Shown here: in pieces, positions 43,629 to 53,071 of the stretch
Position numbering within the stretch: position 1 is the stretch's first letter
How the letters are laid out: each line of letters begins with the position of its first letter
Assembly (NCBI RefSeq): GCF_024363565.1
Contig: NZ_JAJEKE010000007.1
Span: 106,982 to 170,981 of the forward strand
Direction of reading: 5' to 3'
DNA from: Lutispora saccharofermentans
Lineage (GTDB): Bacteria; Bacillota; Clostridia; Lutisporales; Lutisporaceae
Length of the DNA: 64,000 nt
Made by a program: the position numbers and the translations under genes
Notes under the pieces: model-generated
Told to the model about the DNA's origin: nothing
Database searches by the model: none
What the model saw: the letters and a program-made list of their open reading frames with translations, nothing else

Positions 43629-44337
43629 GGTTGAAAACTTAGTCGTCGCCTATGGGGGCATTGAGGCATTAAAGGGCATAAGCCTTGAAGTTGAAGAAGG
43701 AAAAATTGTCACATTGGTTGGGGCCAACGGTGCTGGAAAAAGTACTGCTTTGAGGACAATAACCGGGCTTGTAAAGCCAAAGAGCGGCTCTATAACATAT
43801 AATGGCGTCAATTTGCTGAATATGAAAACTCAGGATATAGTAAAGATGGGAATAACATTAGTGCCTGAGGGAAGAAGAATATTTCCAAACCTTACAGTGT
43901 TGGAAAACCTAAAATTAGGTGCTTTTTTCAGAAAAGATGTCAATAATATAAATAATGATCTGGATTGGGTTTATGGCCTATTTCCAAGGTTAAAGGAAAG
44001 AAATTGGCAGATGGCCGGCACTCTATCAGGAGGGGAGCAGCAAATGTTGGCTGTAGGCAGAGCCCTGATGTCAAAACCTAAACTTATGATGATGGATGAA
44101 CCATCCCTCGGCTTGGCACCATTGATTGTAAAGGATATATTTAGTATAATTAAAGAAATTCATAATCAGGGTGTTACGATACTCCTGGTCGAACAAAATG
44201 CAAATGCTGCACTTCATACCGCGGATATTGGATATGTAATAGAAACAGGCCAGATAAAACTAAGAGGTGAAGGTCGGGACCTCCTTAATAATGATGAAAT
44301 AAAGAATGCCTATCTGGGTGAGAATGTTGCCAATTAA
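43621..44337 (+). CDS. livF: branched-chain amino acid ABC transporter ATP-binding protein LivF
   Basis: 238 aa from ATG 43621 (MLKVENLVVAYGG), overlapping livG by 8 nt; longer in-frame starts lie inside livG. Walker A GANGAGKST, signature LSGGEQQML, Walker B LMMMDEPSLGLAP, and EGRRIFPNLTVLENL, typical of LivF. Followed after 17 nt by miaB with no terminator. Confidence 0.95.
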   Translation: MLKVENLVVAYGGIEALKGISLEVEEGKIVTLVGANGAGKSTALRTITGLVKPKSGSITYNGVNLLNMKTQDIVKMGITLVPEGRRIFPNLTVLENLKLGAFFRKDVNNINNDLDWVYGLFPRLKERNWQMAGTLSGGEQQMLAVGRALMSKPKLMMMDEPSLGLAPLIVKDIFSIIKEIHNQGVTILLVEQNANAALHTADIGYVIETGQIKLRGEGRDLLNNDEIKNAYLGENVAN

Positions 44338-44354
44338 ATAGAGGTAGATATTTT

Positions 44355-45803
44355 ATGATAAAAAAAGAAAGCACTCACATTTCAACTGAAGAGTTGATGA
44401 GACAAAACGATATTGCTCAAAGAATAAAAGCAAATAATGATAGCGAATACAATAATACAGGGAAGATAAAATATGCCCGAATTATTACCTATGGTTGTCA
44501 GCAAAATAATTCGGATTCTGAAAAGTTAAAGGGTATATTAAAAAGCATGGGCTATTCATATACTGATGATAATCAAAAGGCAGATGTCATTCTGTTTAAC
44601 ACTTGCTGTGTGAGAGAAAATGCAGAGTTAAAGCTATATGGAAATATTGGTGCCTTAAAAAATTTAAAAGCATCAAAGCCGGGAATGGTAATCGGCGTAT
44701 GTGGTTGTATGATGCAGCAAAAACATGCCGTGGATATGATAAAGCGAAAATATAAACACGTAGACTTGATATTCGGAACTCATAATATATATAAATTTCC
44801 TGAGTTATTTGAAAAAGCTCTGCATGAAAAATATACCCTTATAGATATAATGGACTCTGACGGAGTCATAGTGGAGAACCTTCCTATAGAAAGAGATGAA
44901 AAGCATAAGGCCTGGATCACCATTATGTATGGCTGCAACAATTTCTGCTCCTATTGTATAGTTCCATATGTAAGAGGAAGGGAAAGAAGCCGCAACCCGG
45001 AAGATATAATAGATGAATTATCCAAGCTTTCCTATGATGGATGCAAAGAAGTAATGCTATTAGGTCAAAATGTAAACTCTTATGGAAAAGATCTTGATAT
45101 AAACTTTGATTTTGCGGATCTTTTATATAAAGTTAACGAGATCAAAGGCATAGAGCGGATCAGATTCATGACCTCCCATCCCAAGGATATATCGGATAAG
45201 CTGATAACGGCAATGAAAGAGTGCGGCAAGGTATGCGAGCATTTGCATCTGCCTTTCCAGGCCGGGAGCAACAAAATATTGAAATCTATGAACAGGGTAT
45301 ATAGTAAAGAAGAATATCTTGAAAAGATTGCCAAAGTGAAAAAAGCAATTCCCGGCATAGCATTGACGACAGATATCATCGTTGGTTTCCCCGGAGAGAC
45401 CGATGAGGACTTTGAAGAAACTCTTGATGTGGTTAGAAAGGTCGAATTTGATCAAGCATTTACCTTTATATACTCAAAAAGAGAAGGCACTCCTGCAGCA
45501 AAACTGACAAACCAGATCAGTGAAGAGAGAAAGCATATAAATTTTGATAAACTGATAGAAGTACAAAATAAAATTTCCAGAGAGATAAATGAAGGCTATA
45601 AGAATAATGTCTATGAGGTTCTTGTGGATGGCCCCAGCAAAACCAATAAAGATATAATGACAGGAAGGACCAGAACGGGCAAAATCGTCAATTTTAAAGG
45701 GGATAAAGTAAAAATAGGCGATCTGGTTTATGTAAAAATTACTGATATATTTTCTTGGTCATTAAACGGAGATCTGATAGAAAATAAAAACAACCAGAGT
45801 TAA
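44355..45803 (+). CDS. miaB: tRNA-2-methylthio-N6-dimethylallyladenosine synthase
   Basis: 482 aa. N-terminal UPF0004 domain (TYGCQQNNSDSEKLKG, with Cys for the auxiliary cluster; CCVRENAE; GCMMQQ), radical-SAM domain with GCNNFCSYCIVPYVRGRERSR (CxxxCxxC), and C-terminal TRAM domain. It adds the methylthio group to i6A37 of tRNAs, the product of MiaA encoded at 50.3 kb. About 40 extra N-terminal residues are common in Firmicutes members. Confidence 0.95.
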   Translation: MIKKESTHISTEELMRQNDIAQRIKANNDSEYNNTGKIKYARIITYGCQQNNSDSEKLKGILKSMGYSYTDDNQKADVILFNTCCVRENAELKLYGNIGALKNLKASKPGMVIGVCGCMMQQKHAVDMIKRKYKHVDLIFGTHNIYKFPELFEKALHEKYTLIDIMDSDGVIVENLPIERDEKHKAWITIMYGCNNFCSYCIVPYVRGRERSRNPEDIIDELSKLSYDGCKEVMLLGQNVNSYGKDLDINFDFADLLYKVNEIKGIERIRFMTSHPKDISDKLITAMKECGKVCEHLHLPFQAGSNKILKSMNRVYSKEEYLEKIAKVKKAIPGIALTTDIIVGFPGETDEDFEETLDVVRKVEFDQAFTFIYSKREGTPAAKLTNQISEERKHINFDKLIEVQNKISREINEGYKNNVYEVLVDGPSKTNKDIMTGRTRTGKIVNFKGDKVKIGDLVYVKITDIFSWSLNGDLIENKNNQS

Positions 45804-45818
45804 TCTCTGGTTGTTTTT
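45786..45818 (+). terminator. intrinsic terminator of miaB
   Basis: 14-bp stem AAAAACAACCAGAG / CTCTGGTTGTTTTT with loop TTAAT; overlaps the miaB stop. Confidence 0.92.
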
Positions 45819-45882
45819 ATAATAGAGCTTTTATATGTCTGATTTTTTGATATAATTGATATATTAGGAAAGAGGTGGGGAC

Positions 45883-48486
45883 ATGTCACAATTGACACCA
45901 ATGATGCAGCAATATATGGAGATTAAAAATCAACATAAGGATAAAATTCTCTTTTTTAGGCTTGGAGATTTCTATGAGATGTTTTTTGACGATGCGATAA
46001 CAGCGTCGAGAGTTTTAGAAATTACTCTCACAGGAAGAGATTGCGGCATGGAAGAAAGAGCTCCTATGTGCGGCATACCTTATCATGCAGCGGATGCATA
46101 CATTAGCAAGCTTATAGAAAATAATTTTAAAATAGCCATTTGTGAGCAGGTAGAAGATCCCGCACTAGCTAAGGGTATAGTTAAGCGCGAAGTTATCAAA
46201 GTCATTACTCCGGGGACGATAACCAGCAGTCTCATGCTCGATGATAAAGTAAACAACTATTTGATGTCCGTTTATATTTCAAATAATCATATTGCATTGT
46301 CATATATTGATTTATCTACGGGTGAGTTCTTTGCTACCATTACGGAAGAAAAGCTATGGAGTATGGCCATTGATGAAATAAATAGGATAAATCCTTCAGA
46401 AATGCTGTTAAACATCGAAAATGAAAAGCTTCAAGACCTATATAAAACCGCGACGATTTTAGATAAGAGATATTATGAGTTAGATGAATGCACCGGAAGG
46501 CTGAAAAGACAATTTAATATAGAGGCACTTGATGGCATTGGGTTGGAAAGCGAAGTATCGATAAAATCTGCAGGCTCTATTTTATTATATTTGGATGAAG
46601 TACAAAAAAATTCTCTGTATAATATAAATAAAATCAAGCCGTATAACATTTCAAATTATATGGTTTTAGATCAGAACACCAGAAGAAACCTGGAGCTTTG
46701 TGAAACTATAAGAGAGAGGAGCAAAAAAGGCTCGCTCCTGTCTGTTCTGGACAGGACAAATACATCTATGGGGGCCAGGATGCTTAGACAATGGGTGGAA
46801 AAGCCGCTTTTGTTTGTTGAAAAAATAAATGAAAGGCTGGATGCTGTTTCCGAGCTATTGGACAATTTTCTATTGCGGGAGGAATTAAAAGAATATTTAA
46901 ATTCAATATATGATATAGAACGATTGGGAAGCAGAATAGCTTTAGGGACAGCAAACGCCAAGGATTTGATTGCCTTTAAGAATTCTTTGACTAATCTGCC
47001 GTACATAAAAGCCATTGTTTCAAATTTCAAAGGCTCTATGCTTGATGAAATATGCAGGCACTTTGACGACTTAAAAGATTTATATGAAATCATTGACCTC
47101 TCTATAAATGAAGATCCTCCCTTCAGCCTTAAGGAGGGTAATCTTATAAAGGATAACTATATGGAGGAGATCGATAAATACAAAAAAGCCTCTTCGAACG
47201 GCAAGCAGTGGATTATTGAATTAGAGCAAAGGGAAAAGCAGAGATCAGGAATAAAATCCTTAAAGATAGGCTATAACAAAGTCTTCGGTTATTTTATTGA
47301 AGTTACAAAATCTAATATTGAAAATATCCCTGAGGATTATATCAGAAAGCAAACCTTATCAAATGCAGAGAGATATATAACACCTGAACTAAAAGAACTG
47401 GAAGAAACGGTCCTGCATGCAGATGAAAAGCTGATTGAACTGGAATATGAGATATTTGTAAAGATAAGAGAAGAGATTGGGAATCATATAGGCAGAATAC
47501 AAGAAACTGCTCAACTGCTGGCAACGCTTGATTGCTTATGCTCATATGCTGAGATATCGCAAAAAAACGGATATATAAAACCAGTGATAGGAAGCCATGG
47601 AGAGATAGAGATCAAAGATGGGCGTCATCCCGTGGTGGAGGCTCAGAGCATTAAAGGCGGCTTTGTACCTAATGATACATTATTAGATTGTGATGATAAC
47701 AGGCTATTAGTAATAACAGGACCCAATATGGCCGGAAAATCCACATATATGAGGCAAATTGCCCTCATCGTTTTGATGGCTCAAATAGGCTGCTTTGTGC
47801 CTGCATCTTATGCTAAAATAGGTGTTGTAGACAGAATTTTTACCAGGGTTGGAGCTTCTGATGATCTTGCCTCCGGCCAAAGCACATTTATGGTGGAAAT
47901 GACAGAGCTTGCTAACATAATAAATAGTGCAACAGATAAAAGCTTAGTTGTTTTAGATGAGATCGGAAGAGGCACAAGCACTTTTGACGGTTTAAGCCTT
48001 GCCTGGTCTACTGTGGAATATATTTCAGACAAGACTAAACTGGGATGTAAAACCTTGTTCGCTACACATTATCATGAATTGACAGAATTGGAAAGCAAAT
48101 TGCCTGGAATCAAGAATTATTATATAGCCGTTGAGGAAAAGGGAAAAGATATTATTTTCTTGCGCAAAATAAAAAGAGGAAGTATCAGCGGAAGTTACGG
48201 TATACATGTAGCAAGGCTGGCCGGTGTTCCTGAAGAAATACTGGAAAGAGCTTATGATATCCTGGAGGTTCTGGATAAGTCTGAGGAAAACACTAAGATA
48301 ACGGTTACCGGGAAGCAGAAAAATAAAAAAGCAAAAAGGGCAAAGGAAGAAATTAACCTTTTTAACTACAGCATTTATCAGCTGGCTGAGGAGATCAAAA
48401 ATATTGATTTAGATAACCTGACACCGATTGAAGCCTTGAATAAGATCAGTATGCTTAAAGATAAGGCGAAGCACTTCTATAATTAA
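45883..48486 (+). CDS. mutS: DNA mismatch recognition ATPase MutS
   Basis: 867 aa, ATG with GAGGTGGGG. Mismatch-binding domain I has the FYEMF motif (Phe-x-Glu near residue 32-34) and the ATPase has GPNMAGKSTYMRQ, then DEIGRGTSTFDG, and TLFATHYHEL. Full-length with a normal C-terminal dimerisation tail. It starts the mutS-mutL-miaA-hfq run, with mutL 19 nt downstream. Confidence 0.97.
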   Translation: MSQLTPMMQQYMEIKNQHKDKILFFRLGDFYEMFFDDAITASRVLEITLTGRDCGMEERAPMCGIPYHAADAYISKLIENNFKIAICEQVEDPALAKGIVKREVIKVITPGTITSSLMLDDKVNNYLMSVYISNNHIALSYIDLSTGEFFATITEEKLWSMAIDEINRINPSEMLLNIENEKLQDLYKTATILDKRYYELDECTGRLKRQFNIEALDGIGLESEVSIKSAGSILLYLDEVQKNSLYNINKIKPYNISNYMVLDQNTRRNLELCETIRERSKKGSLLSVLDRTNTSMGARMLRQWVEKPLLFVEKINERLDAVSELLDNFLLREELKEYLNSIYDIERLGSRIALGTANAKDLIAFKNSLTNLPYIKAIVSNFKGSMLDEICRHFDDLKDLYEIIDLSINEDPPFSLKEGNLIKDNYMEEIDKYKKASSNGKQWIIELEQREKQRSGIKSLKIGYNKVFGYFIEVTKSNIENIPEDYIRKQTLSNAERYITPELKELEETVLHADEKLIELEYEIFVKIREEIGNHIGRIQETAQLLATLDCLCSYAEISQKNGYIKPVIGSHGEIEIKDGRHPVVEAQSIKGGFVPNDTLLDCDDNRLLVITGPNMAGKSTYMRQIALIVLMAQIGCFVPASYAKIGVVDRIFTRVGASDDLASGQSTFMVEMTELANIINSATDKSLVVLDEIGRGTSTFDGLSLAWSTVEYISDKTKLGCKTLFATHYHELTELESKLPGIKNYYIAVEEKGKDIIFLRKIKRGSISGSYGIHVARLAGVPEEILERAYDILEVLDKSEENTKITVTGKQKNKKAKRAKEEINLFNYSIYQLAEEIKNIDLDNLTPIEALNKISMLKDKAKHFYN

Positions 48487-48505
48487 TTAAGCTATGGAGG
48501 AAAAC

Positions 48506-50296
48506 ATGGGTAGAATAATTTTACTAGAAGAAGATACTATAAATAAAATAGCTGCAGGCGAAGTAATTGAAAGACCTGCCTCTGTGGTTAAGGAGTTAGT
48601 GGAGAATTCAATTGATGCTGAGGCTACCTCAGTTACTATCGATATAAAAGATGCAGGAAAGTCGTTGATCTCCATTATTGACAATGGAACCGGCATCATG
48701 CGCGATGACCTGCCACACGTATTTGAAAGGCATGCGACCAGCAAAATAAAAGATATTGATGACTTAATGACGGTAAGAACTCTTGGCTTTAGGGGAGAAG
48801 CGATGTCCAGCATTGCTTCCGTAGCAAATATCGAGCTGGAAAGTCAGTCGGAAAAAGATATATTGGGCAGCAGACTAGTAATAAAATCCGGTAAAATAAT
48901 TGAAAACAGGGAAATAAGCACTTCTATTGGCACAAGCATTAAGGTGAAAAACTTATTTTATAATACGCCGGCCCGCTTTAAATTTTTAAAAAGCGATAAA
49001 ACCGAGCTTAATTATATTTCCGATACAGTAGAGAAAATTGCTTTTTCCAATACTCATGTGGCAATAAAGTATATAGTGAATGATGATATTATATTTCATA
49101 CGCCGGGAAACGGGGATCTGCTTTCAGTCATACAATGCATATTCGGCACGAAAGCAGCTAAGATGATGCTGCCGGTGAGTTACTCCAATGAGCTGCTGTC
49201 GATCAACGGGTATATATCTAAGCCTGAATTTTCTAAAGGCAATTCGACCTATATGATATTTTCGATCAATAAAAGAATTATCAAGAACAACATGCTTAAA
49301 GAAGCTGTTAAGACAGCATATAAGTCTTTTTTGATGAATAACAGGTTTCCAGTTTCAATATTGAATATCGACATCGAGCCGGATAAAATAGATGTAAATG
49401 TCCACCCTGCCAAGGCAGAGGTAAAGTTCTCCGATGATAGGAGTATTTTCAATTTGGTTTATTATTCTTTAAATCAGACATTGACCAGCAATGAGACAGT
49501 ATATACAGAAAGCTTTAAGGATAGTGAAAGCTTTAGCATAAAAGAAGCAAGCATGCTGAATGATATTAAGGATTATAGGCCTTATACATCAGCTCCCACG
49601 GATTCACCGGAAAAAAGCTTTGAAATAAATCAAATTCCCAATAAACATACAAGCAGCTATATATGGGACTCTAAGCCTGACCTGAAGCCCCAGCCTATAG
49701 CAGTAAAAGACAAAGAGCTTTTATCAACGGGCCAGGTGATTGGGCAGTTGTTTAACACTTATATAATATATCAAAAAGATGACAGTTTCATGATGATAGA
49801 TCAGCATGCCGCTCATGAGCGAATAGTCTATGAAGAGCTGATGAACAAGGCAAAGCTCAGAAATATTGATCAGCAGCCGCTATTAATGCCTGTTATAATA
49901 GAACTTACTCCAAAAGAGAAGAATCTGGCAGAAGCAGGGCTTAAAGTGCTGAATCACCTGGGTTTTGATATAGAGTTTTTTGGAGAAAATTCTTTGGCTG
50001 TCAGGCAAGTGCCCATAATACTGGGCCAGCCCTGCTCCGGCTTCGTGATATCTGAGCTGCTGGACACGATTGATGATTATAGAAATGATTTTTCTGTTAT
50101 ATATGAAAAAACTATAATACAGATTGCCTGCAAAACTGCGGTAAAAGCAGGAAATAATCTGACGACCAAAGAGATCGAAGAACTGATCGTCAGGCTGTTT
50201 AATACAAAGCAGCCCTATACTTGTCCTCATGGACGCCCCACAATAATAACAATGGATAAAACCGAGATAGAAAAGAAATTTAAGAGAATTGTATAA
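48506..50296 (+). CDS. mutL: DNA mismatch repair endonuclease MutL
   Basis: 596 aa from ATG 48506, which has GGAGG 5 nt upstream (an ATG at 48494 would place the SD inside the gene). GHKL ATPase N-terminus: ENSIDAE, DNGTGI, FRGEAMSSI. The C-terminal domain has the endonuclease motif DQHAAHERIVYEE and CPHGRP, so it nicks DNA itself as expected in bacteria without MutH. Region 345-420 is a poorly conserved linker. Confidence 0.96.
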   Translation: MGRIILLEEDTINKIAAGEVIERPASVVKELVENSIDAEATSVTIDIKDAGKSLISIIDNGTGIMRDDLPHVFERHATSKIKDIDDLMTVRTLGFRGEAMSSIASVANIELESQSEKDILGSRLVIKSGKIIENREISTSIGTSIKVKNLFYNTPARFKFLKSDKTELNYISDTVEKIAFSNTHVAIKYIVNDDIIFHTPGNGDLLSVIQCIFGTKAAKMMLPVSYSNELLSINGYISKPEFSKGNSTYMIFSINKRIIKNNMLKEAVKTAYKSFLMNNRFPVSILNIDIEPDKIDVNVHPAKAEVKFSDDRSIFNLVYYSLNQTLTSNETVYTESFKDSESFSIKEASMLNDIKDYRPYTSAPTDSPEKSFEINQIPNKHTSSYIWDSKPDLKPQPIAVKDKELLSTGQVIGQLFNTYIIYQKDDSFMMIDQHAAHERIVYEELMNKAKLRNIDQQPLLMPVIIELTPKEKNLAEAGLKVLNHLGFDIEFFGENSLAVRQVPIILGQPCSGFVISELLDTIDDYRNDFSVIYEKTIIQIACKTAVKAGNNLTTKEIEELIVRLFNTKQPYTCPHGRPTIITMDKTEIEKKFKRIV

Positions 50297-50306
50297 GGTG
50301 ATTGAT

Positions 50307-51251
50307 TTGAAGCAGAAATTATGTATAATAGCCGGGCCTACCGCTGTGGGAAAGAGCAGCATTGCTTTACGGATCGCAAAAAAGTTATCCGGTGAAATAA
50401 TATCCGCAGACTCTGCCCAGGTTTATAAGTACATGGATATTGGTACCGCTAAGATAAGCAATGACGAAATGGAAGGCATAAAGCATTACATGATAGACGA
50501 ATTATACCCCGATCAGGGCTTTAGCGTGGCATTATTCAGAGATAAAGCAGAGGGATATATTCATGATATAAATTTAAGGGGGAATCTGCCTATAGTTGTA
50601 GGAGGAACAGGGCTATATATAAATTCGCTCCTTGATAATTTAGATTTTACAGATTCTATCGTTGATGAAGATTATAGAAATGAAATGAAGGGGGTTGCTG
50701 CTGAAAAGGGCAATGAGTATGTCCATAGAATGTTGAAGGATATAGACGAGGCATCATATGATAAGCTTCATCCCAATGACCTTAAGAGAGTTATCAGAGC
50801 TCTGGAAGTTTATAAGTATACAGGCAAGCCTATTTCATATTTTCAGATGCTGTCAAAGCAGCAGCCGTGTAAGTATGAATACGCCTATATATGCTTAAAT
50901 ATGAAAAGAAGCAGATTATATGATAGAATAAATAGCAGGGTAGATCAGATGATTCAAGACGGTTTGGTAGAAGAAGTTAAGAAATTGCTTGAAATGGGCT
51001 ACGGCAAAAATTATACAGCTCTTCAGGCCTTAGGATATAAGGAGATTATAGACTATTTGGAAGGTGTATACGGTTTGGATGAAGCTGTAGATAAATTGAA
51101 AAGAGATACCAGGCACTTTGCAAAAAGACAGCTTACCTGGTTTAGAAATGATGAAAGAGTATTCTGGATAGACATGGATAATCATTTTTATTTAGATTCT
51201 ATACTGGAAAATATAATACGGTATACTGCAGGAAAAATTAGTTTGATATAG
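50307..51251 (+). CDS. miaA: tRNA dimethylallyltransferase MiaA
   Basis: 314 aa from TTG 50307, with AAGGTGA 5 nt upstream; the in-frame TTG at 50289 lies before the mutL stop without SD. P-loop GPTAVGKSS, DSAQVYKYMDIGTAK, GGTGLYINSLL, and FRNDERVFWID are conserved. It prenylates A37 of tRNAs that read UNN codons; MiaB completes the modification. Confidence 0.94.
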   Translation: MKQKLCIIAGPTAVGKSSIALRIAKKLSGEIISADSAQVYKYMDIGTAKISNDEMEGIKHYMIDELYPDQGFSVALFRDKAEGYIHDINLRGNLPIVVGGTGLYINSLLDNLDFTDSIVDEDYRNEMKGVAAEKGNEYVHRMLKDIDEASYDKLHPNDLKRVIRALEVYKYTGKPISYFQMLSKQQPCKYEYAYICLNMKRSRLYDRINSRVDQMIQDGLVEEVKKLLEMGYGKNYTALQALGYKEIIDYLEGVYGLDEAVDKLKRDTRHFAKRQLTWFRNDERVFWIDMDNHFYLDSILENIIRYTAGKISLI

Positions 51252-51353
51252 AATAAATATCAGTTATTATTATAATAATATATATGGCAGAGGAAAAAAT
51301 TTCTTTTCATATATATAAGATAATTAAATTATTTTACTATTGGAGGGGTTAAG

Positions 51354-51608
51354 ATGAATAAAGTAGTAATAAATTTACAGGATGTTTTTCTTAATCAAGT
51401 AAGAAAAGAGCATACGCCCATTATTATTTATCTTGTAAATGGCTTTCAGTTAAAAGGGACAGTCAAGGGTTTTGATAATTATACAATTATCTTAGACGGA
51501 GATGGAAAGCAACAGCTGGTTTATAAGCATGCAGTATCAACTTTAATACCTCAAAAGCCTGTAAATTTTACTTTTACTGATAGATCTGCTGAGAATATCA
51601 GCAAATGA
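51354..51608 (+). CDS. hfq: RNA chaperone Hfq
   Basis: 84 aa, ATG with GGAGGGG. Sm1 motif with [20 protein letters not shown] and Sm2 with [10 protein letters not shown] (the usual YKHA). It forms hexamers that bind U-rich RNA 3' ends and A-rich sequences. The miaA-hfq order is conserved across Firmicutes and Proteobacteria. Confidence 0.96.
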   Translation: MNKVVINLQDVFLNQVRKEHTPIIIYLVNGFQLKGTVKGFDNYTIILDGDGKQQLVYKHAVSTLIPQKPVNFTFTDRSAENISK

Positions 51609-51623
51609 TCACATGGTGAAAGA

Positions 51624-52919
51624 ATGCACAGTATTACTAAAGATTATTTAAAGAATATACTCAAGATCGACAATAGAATCATCGATCTTGCGGATAAATG
51701 CGAAGAGGAGATAAAGGCCCAATTCTCTATCATTGAGGAGATTAGAGAATATAATCAATATAAAGTTCTAGACAGCATGCGGAAAAATAGATTGAGCGAC
51801 ATTCATTTCAATTATTCTACAGGATATGGATATGGAGATATAGGAAGGGACACATTAGATATCATATATTCAGATGTATTCCATTGTGAAGATGCGCTGG
51901 TAAGACCTAATATAGTTTCGGGCACTCATGCCTTGTCACTTTGCCTTTTTGGTATTTTGAGGCCAGGGGATGAATTACTTGCAATCACTGGAAAGCCTTA
52001 TGATACCTTAGATAACATTATTGGTATTGATAGTCCTGTTAGAGGAAGCTTGAGGGACCACAATATATCATACAAGCAAGTGGACTTACTGAATGATGGA
52101 AGCTTTGACTTTGAAGCGATAAAGGAAAGCGTAAATAAAAAAACCAGGTTAGTATTGATACAAAGATCTACAGGCTATGGATGGAGAAAATCCCTAAGCT
52201 TAAAAGATATTGAAGAAGGCATAAGCTTTGTTAAATCTTTAAATCCACAAATCTGCTGCATGGTTGATAATTGCTATGGCGAATTTCTGGATTTCTACGA
52301 ACCAACACAAAAGGGCGCAGATATAATGGCAGGTTCGCTCATAAAGAATCCCGGAGGCAGCATTGCGCCTACAGGAGGTTATGTGGCCGGAAAAGCAAAG
52401 TTTGTAGAAATGGCAGCAGACAGATTGATAGCTCCGGGCATTGGCAAGGAATGCGGGGCAACTCTGGGTATTACCAGATTATTGTTTCAAGGGTTATTTT
52501 TAGCTCCTCATACAGTATCGGAAGCTGTTAAAGGAGCAGTATTTTGTTCGAAGATTTTTTCAGATCTTGGGTATGAGGTAAATCCAGGCTTTGATTCAAA
52601 CAGAAGCGATATTATTCAAGCGATAAAATTTAATGATAGAAAAGCCCTGATATATTTTTGCAGGGGGATTCAGTCCGGCTCTCCCGTAGATTCCTTTGTA
52701 ACGCCTGAGCCTTGGAGTATGCCCGGATATAATGATGAGGTTATAATGGCCGCAGGAGGGTTTGTTCAAGGCTCCTCCATTGAATTAAGTGCTGATGCAC
52801 CTGTTAGACCACCATTTATAGCATATTTGCAGGGAGGCATAACTTATGATCATGCCAAAGTAGGCATACTATTTGCTATACAGGAGCTGCTGAAAGAAAA
52901 CCTTATTAATTTAGTTTAG
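51624..52919 (+). CDS. ynbB: YnbB-family PLP-dependent enzyme (methionine gamma-lyase-like)
   Basis: 431 aa, ATG with GGTGAAAG. Fold type I PLP enzyme: SGTHALSLCLFGILRPGDELLAITG for cofactor phosphate, VDNCYGEF with the PLP Asp, and GSLIKNPGG with the Schiff-base Lys. The family, sometimes called aluminium-resistance protein, is linked to hfq in Firmicutes. Substrate not established. Followed by a terminator. Confidence 0.88.
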   Translation: MHSITKDYLKNILKIDNRIIDLADKCEEEIKAQFSIIEEIREYNQYKVLDSMRKNRLSDIHFNYSTGYGYGDIGRDTLDIIYSDVFHCEDALVRPNIVSGTHALSLCLFGILRPGDELLAITGKPYDTLDNIIGIDSPVRGSLRDHNISYKQVDLLNDGSFDFEAIKESVNKKTRLVLIQRSTGYGWRKSLSLKDIEEGISFVKSLNPQICCMVDNCYGEFLDFYEPTQKGADIMAGSLIKNPGGSIAPTGGYVAGKAKFVEMAADRLIAPGIGKECGATLGITRLLFQGLFLAPHTVSEAVKGAVFCSKIFSDLGYEVNPGFDSNRSDIIQAIKFNDRKALIYFCRGIQSGSPVDSFVTPEPWSMPGYNDEVIMAAGGFVQGSSIELSADAPVRPPFIAYLQGGITYDHAKVGILFAIQELLKENLINLV

Positions 52920-52940
52920 AATAAATATCCTATTACAACA

Positions 52941-52972
52941 AAAAAATATGCAGTAATATGCATATTTTTTAT
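52941..52972 (+). terminator. intrinsic terminator of the mutS-ynbB run
   Basis: 11-bp stem AAAAAATATGC / GCATATTTTTT with an 8-nt loop. Confidence 0.85.
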
Positions 52973-53000
52973 TTACATTGATTTTAAGTGGTGTTATAAT
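52972..53000 (+). promoter_or_regulatory. sigma-A promoter of the glutamine synthetase gene
   Basis: TTTACA (52972-52977), 17-nt spacer, TATAAT (52995-53000). It begins directly at the end of the preceding terminator. Confidence 0.7.
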
Positions 53001-53071
53001 AAAAAGGTTTTATTGAAGAATTTAAAGCAACGGTTCTTGTAAATCAAAATATAATATCGGAGGTGCATATT

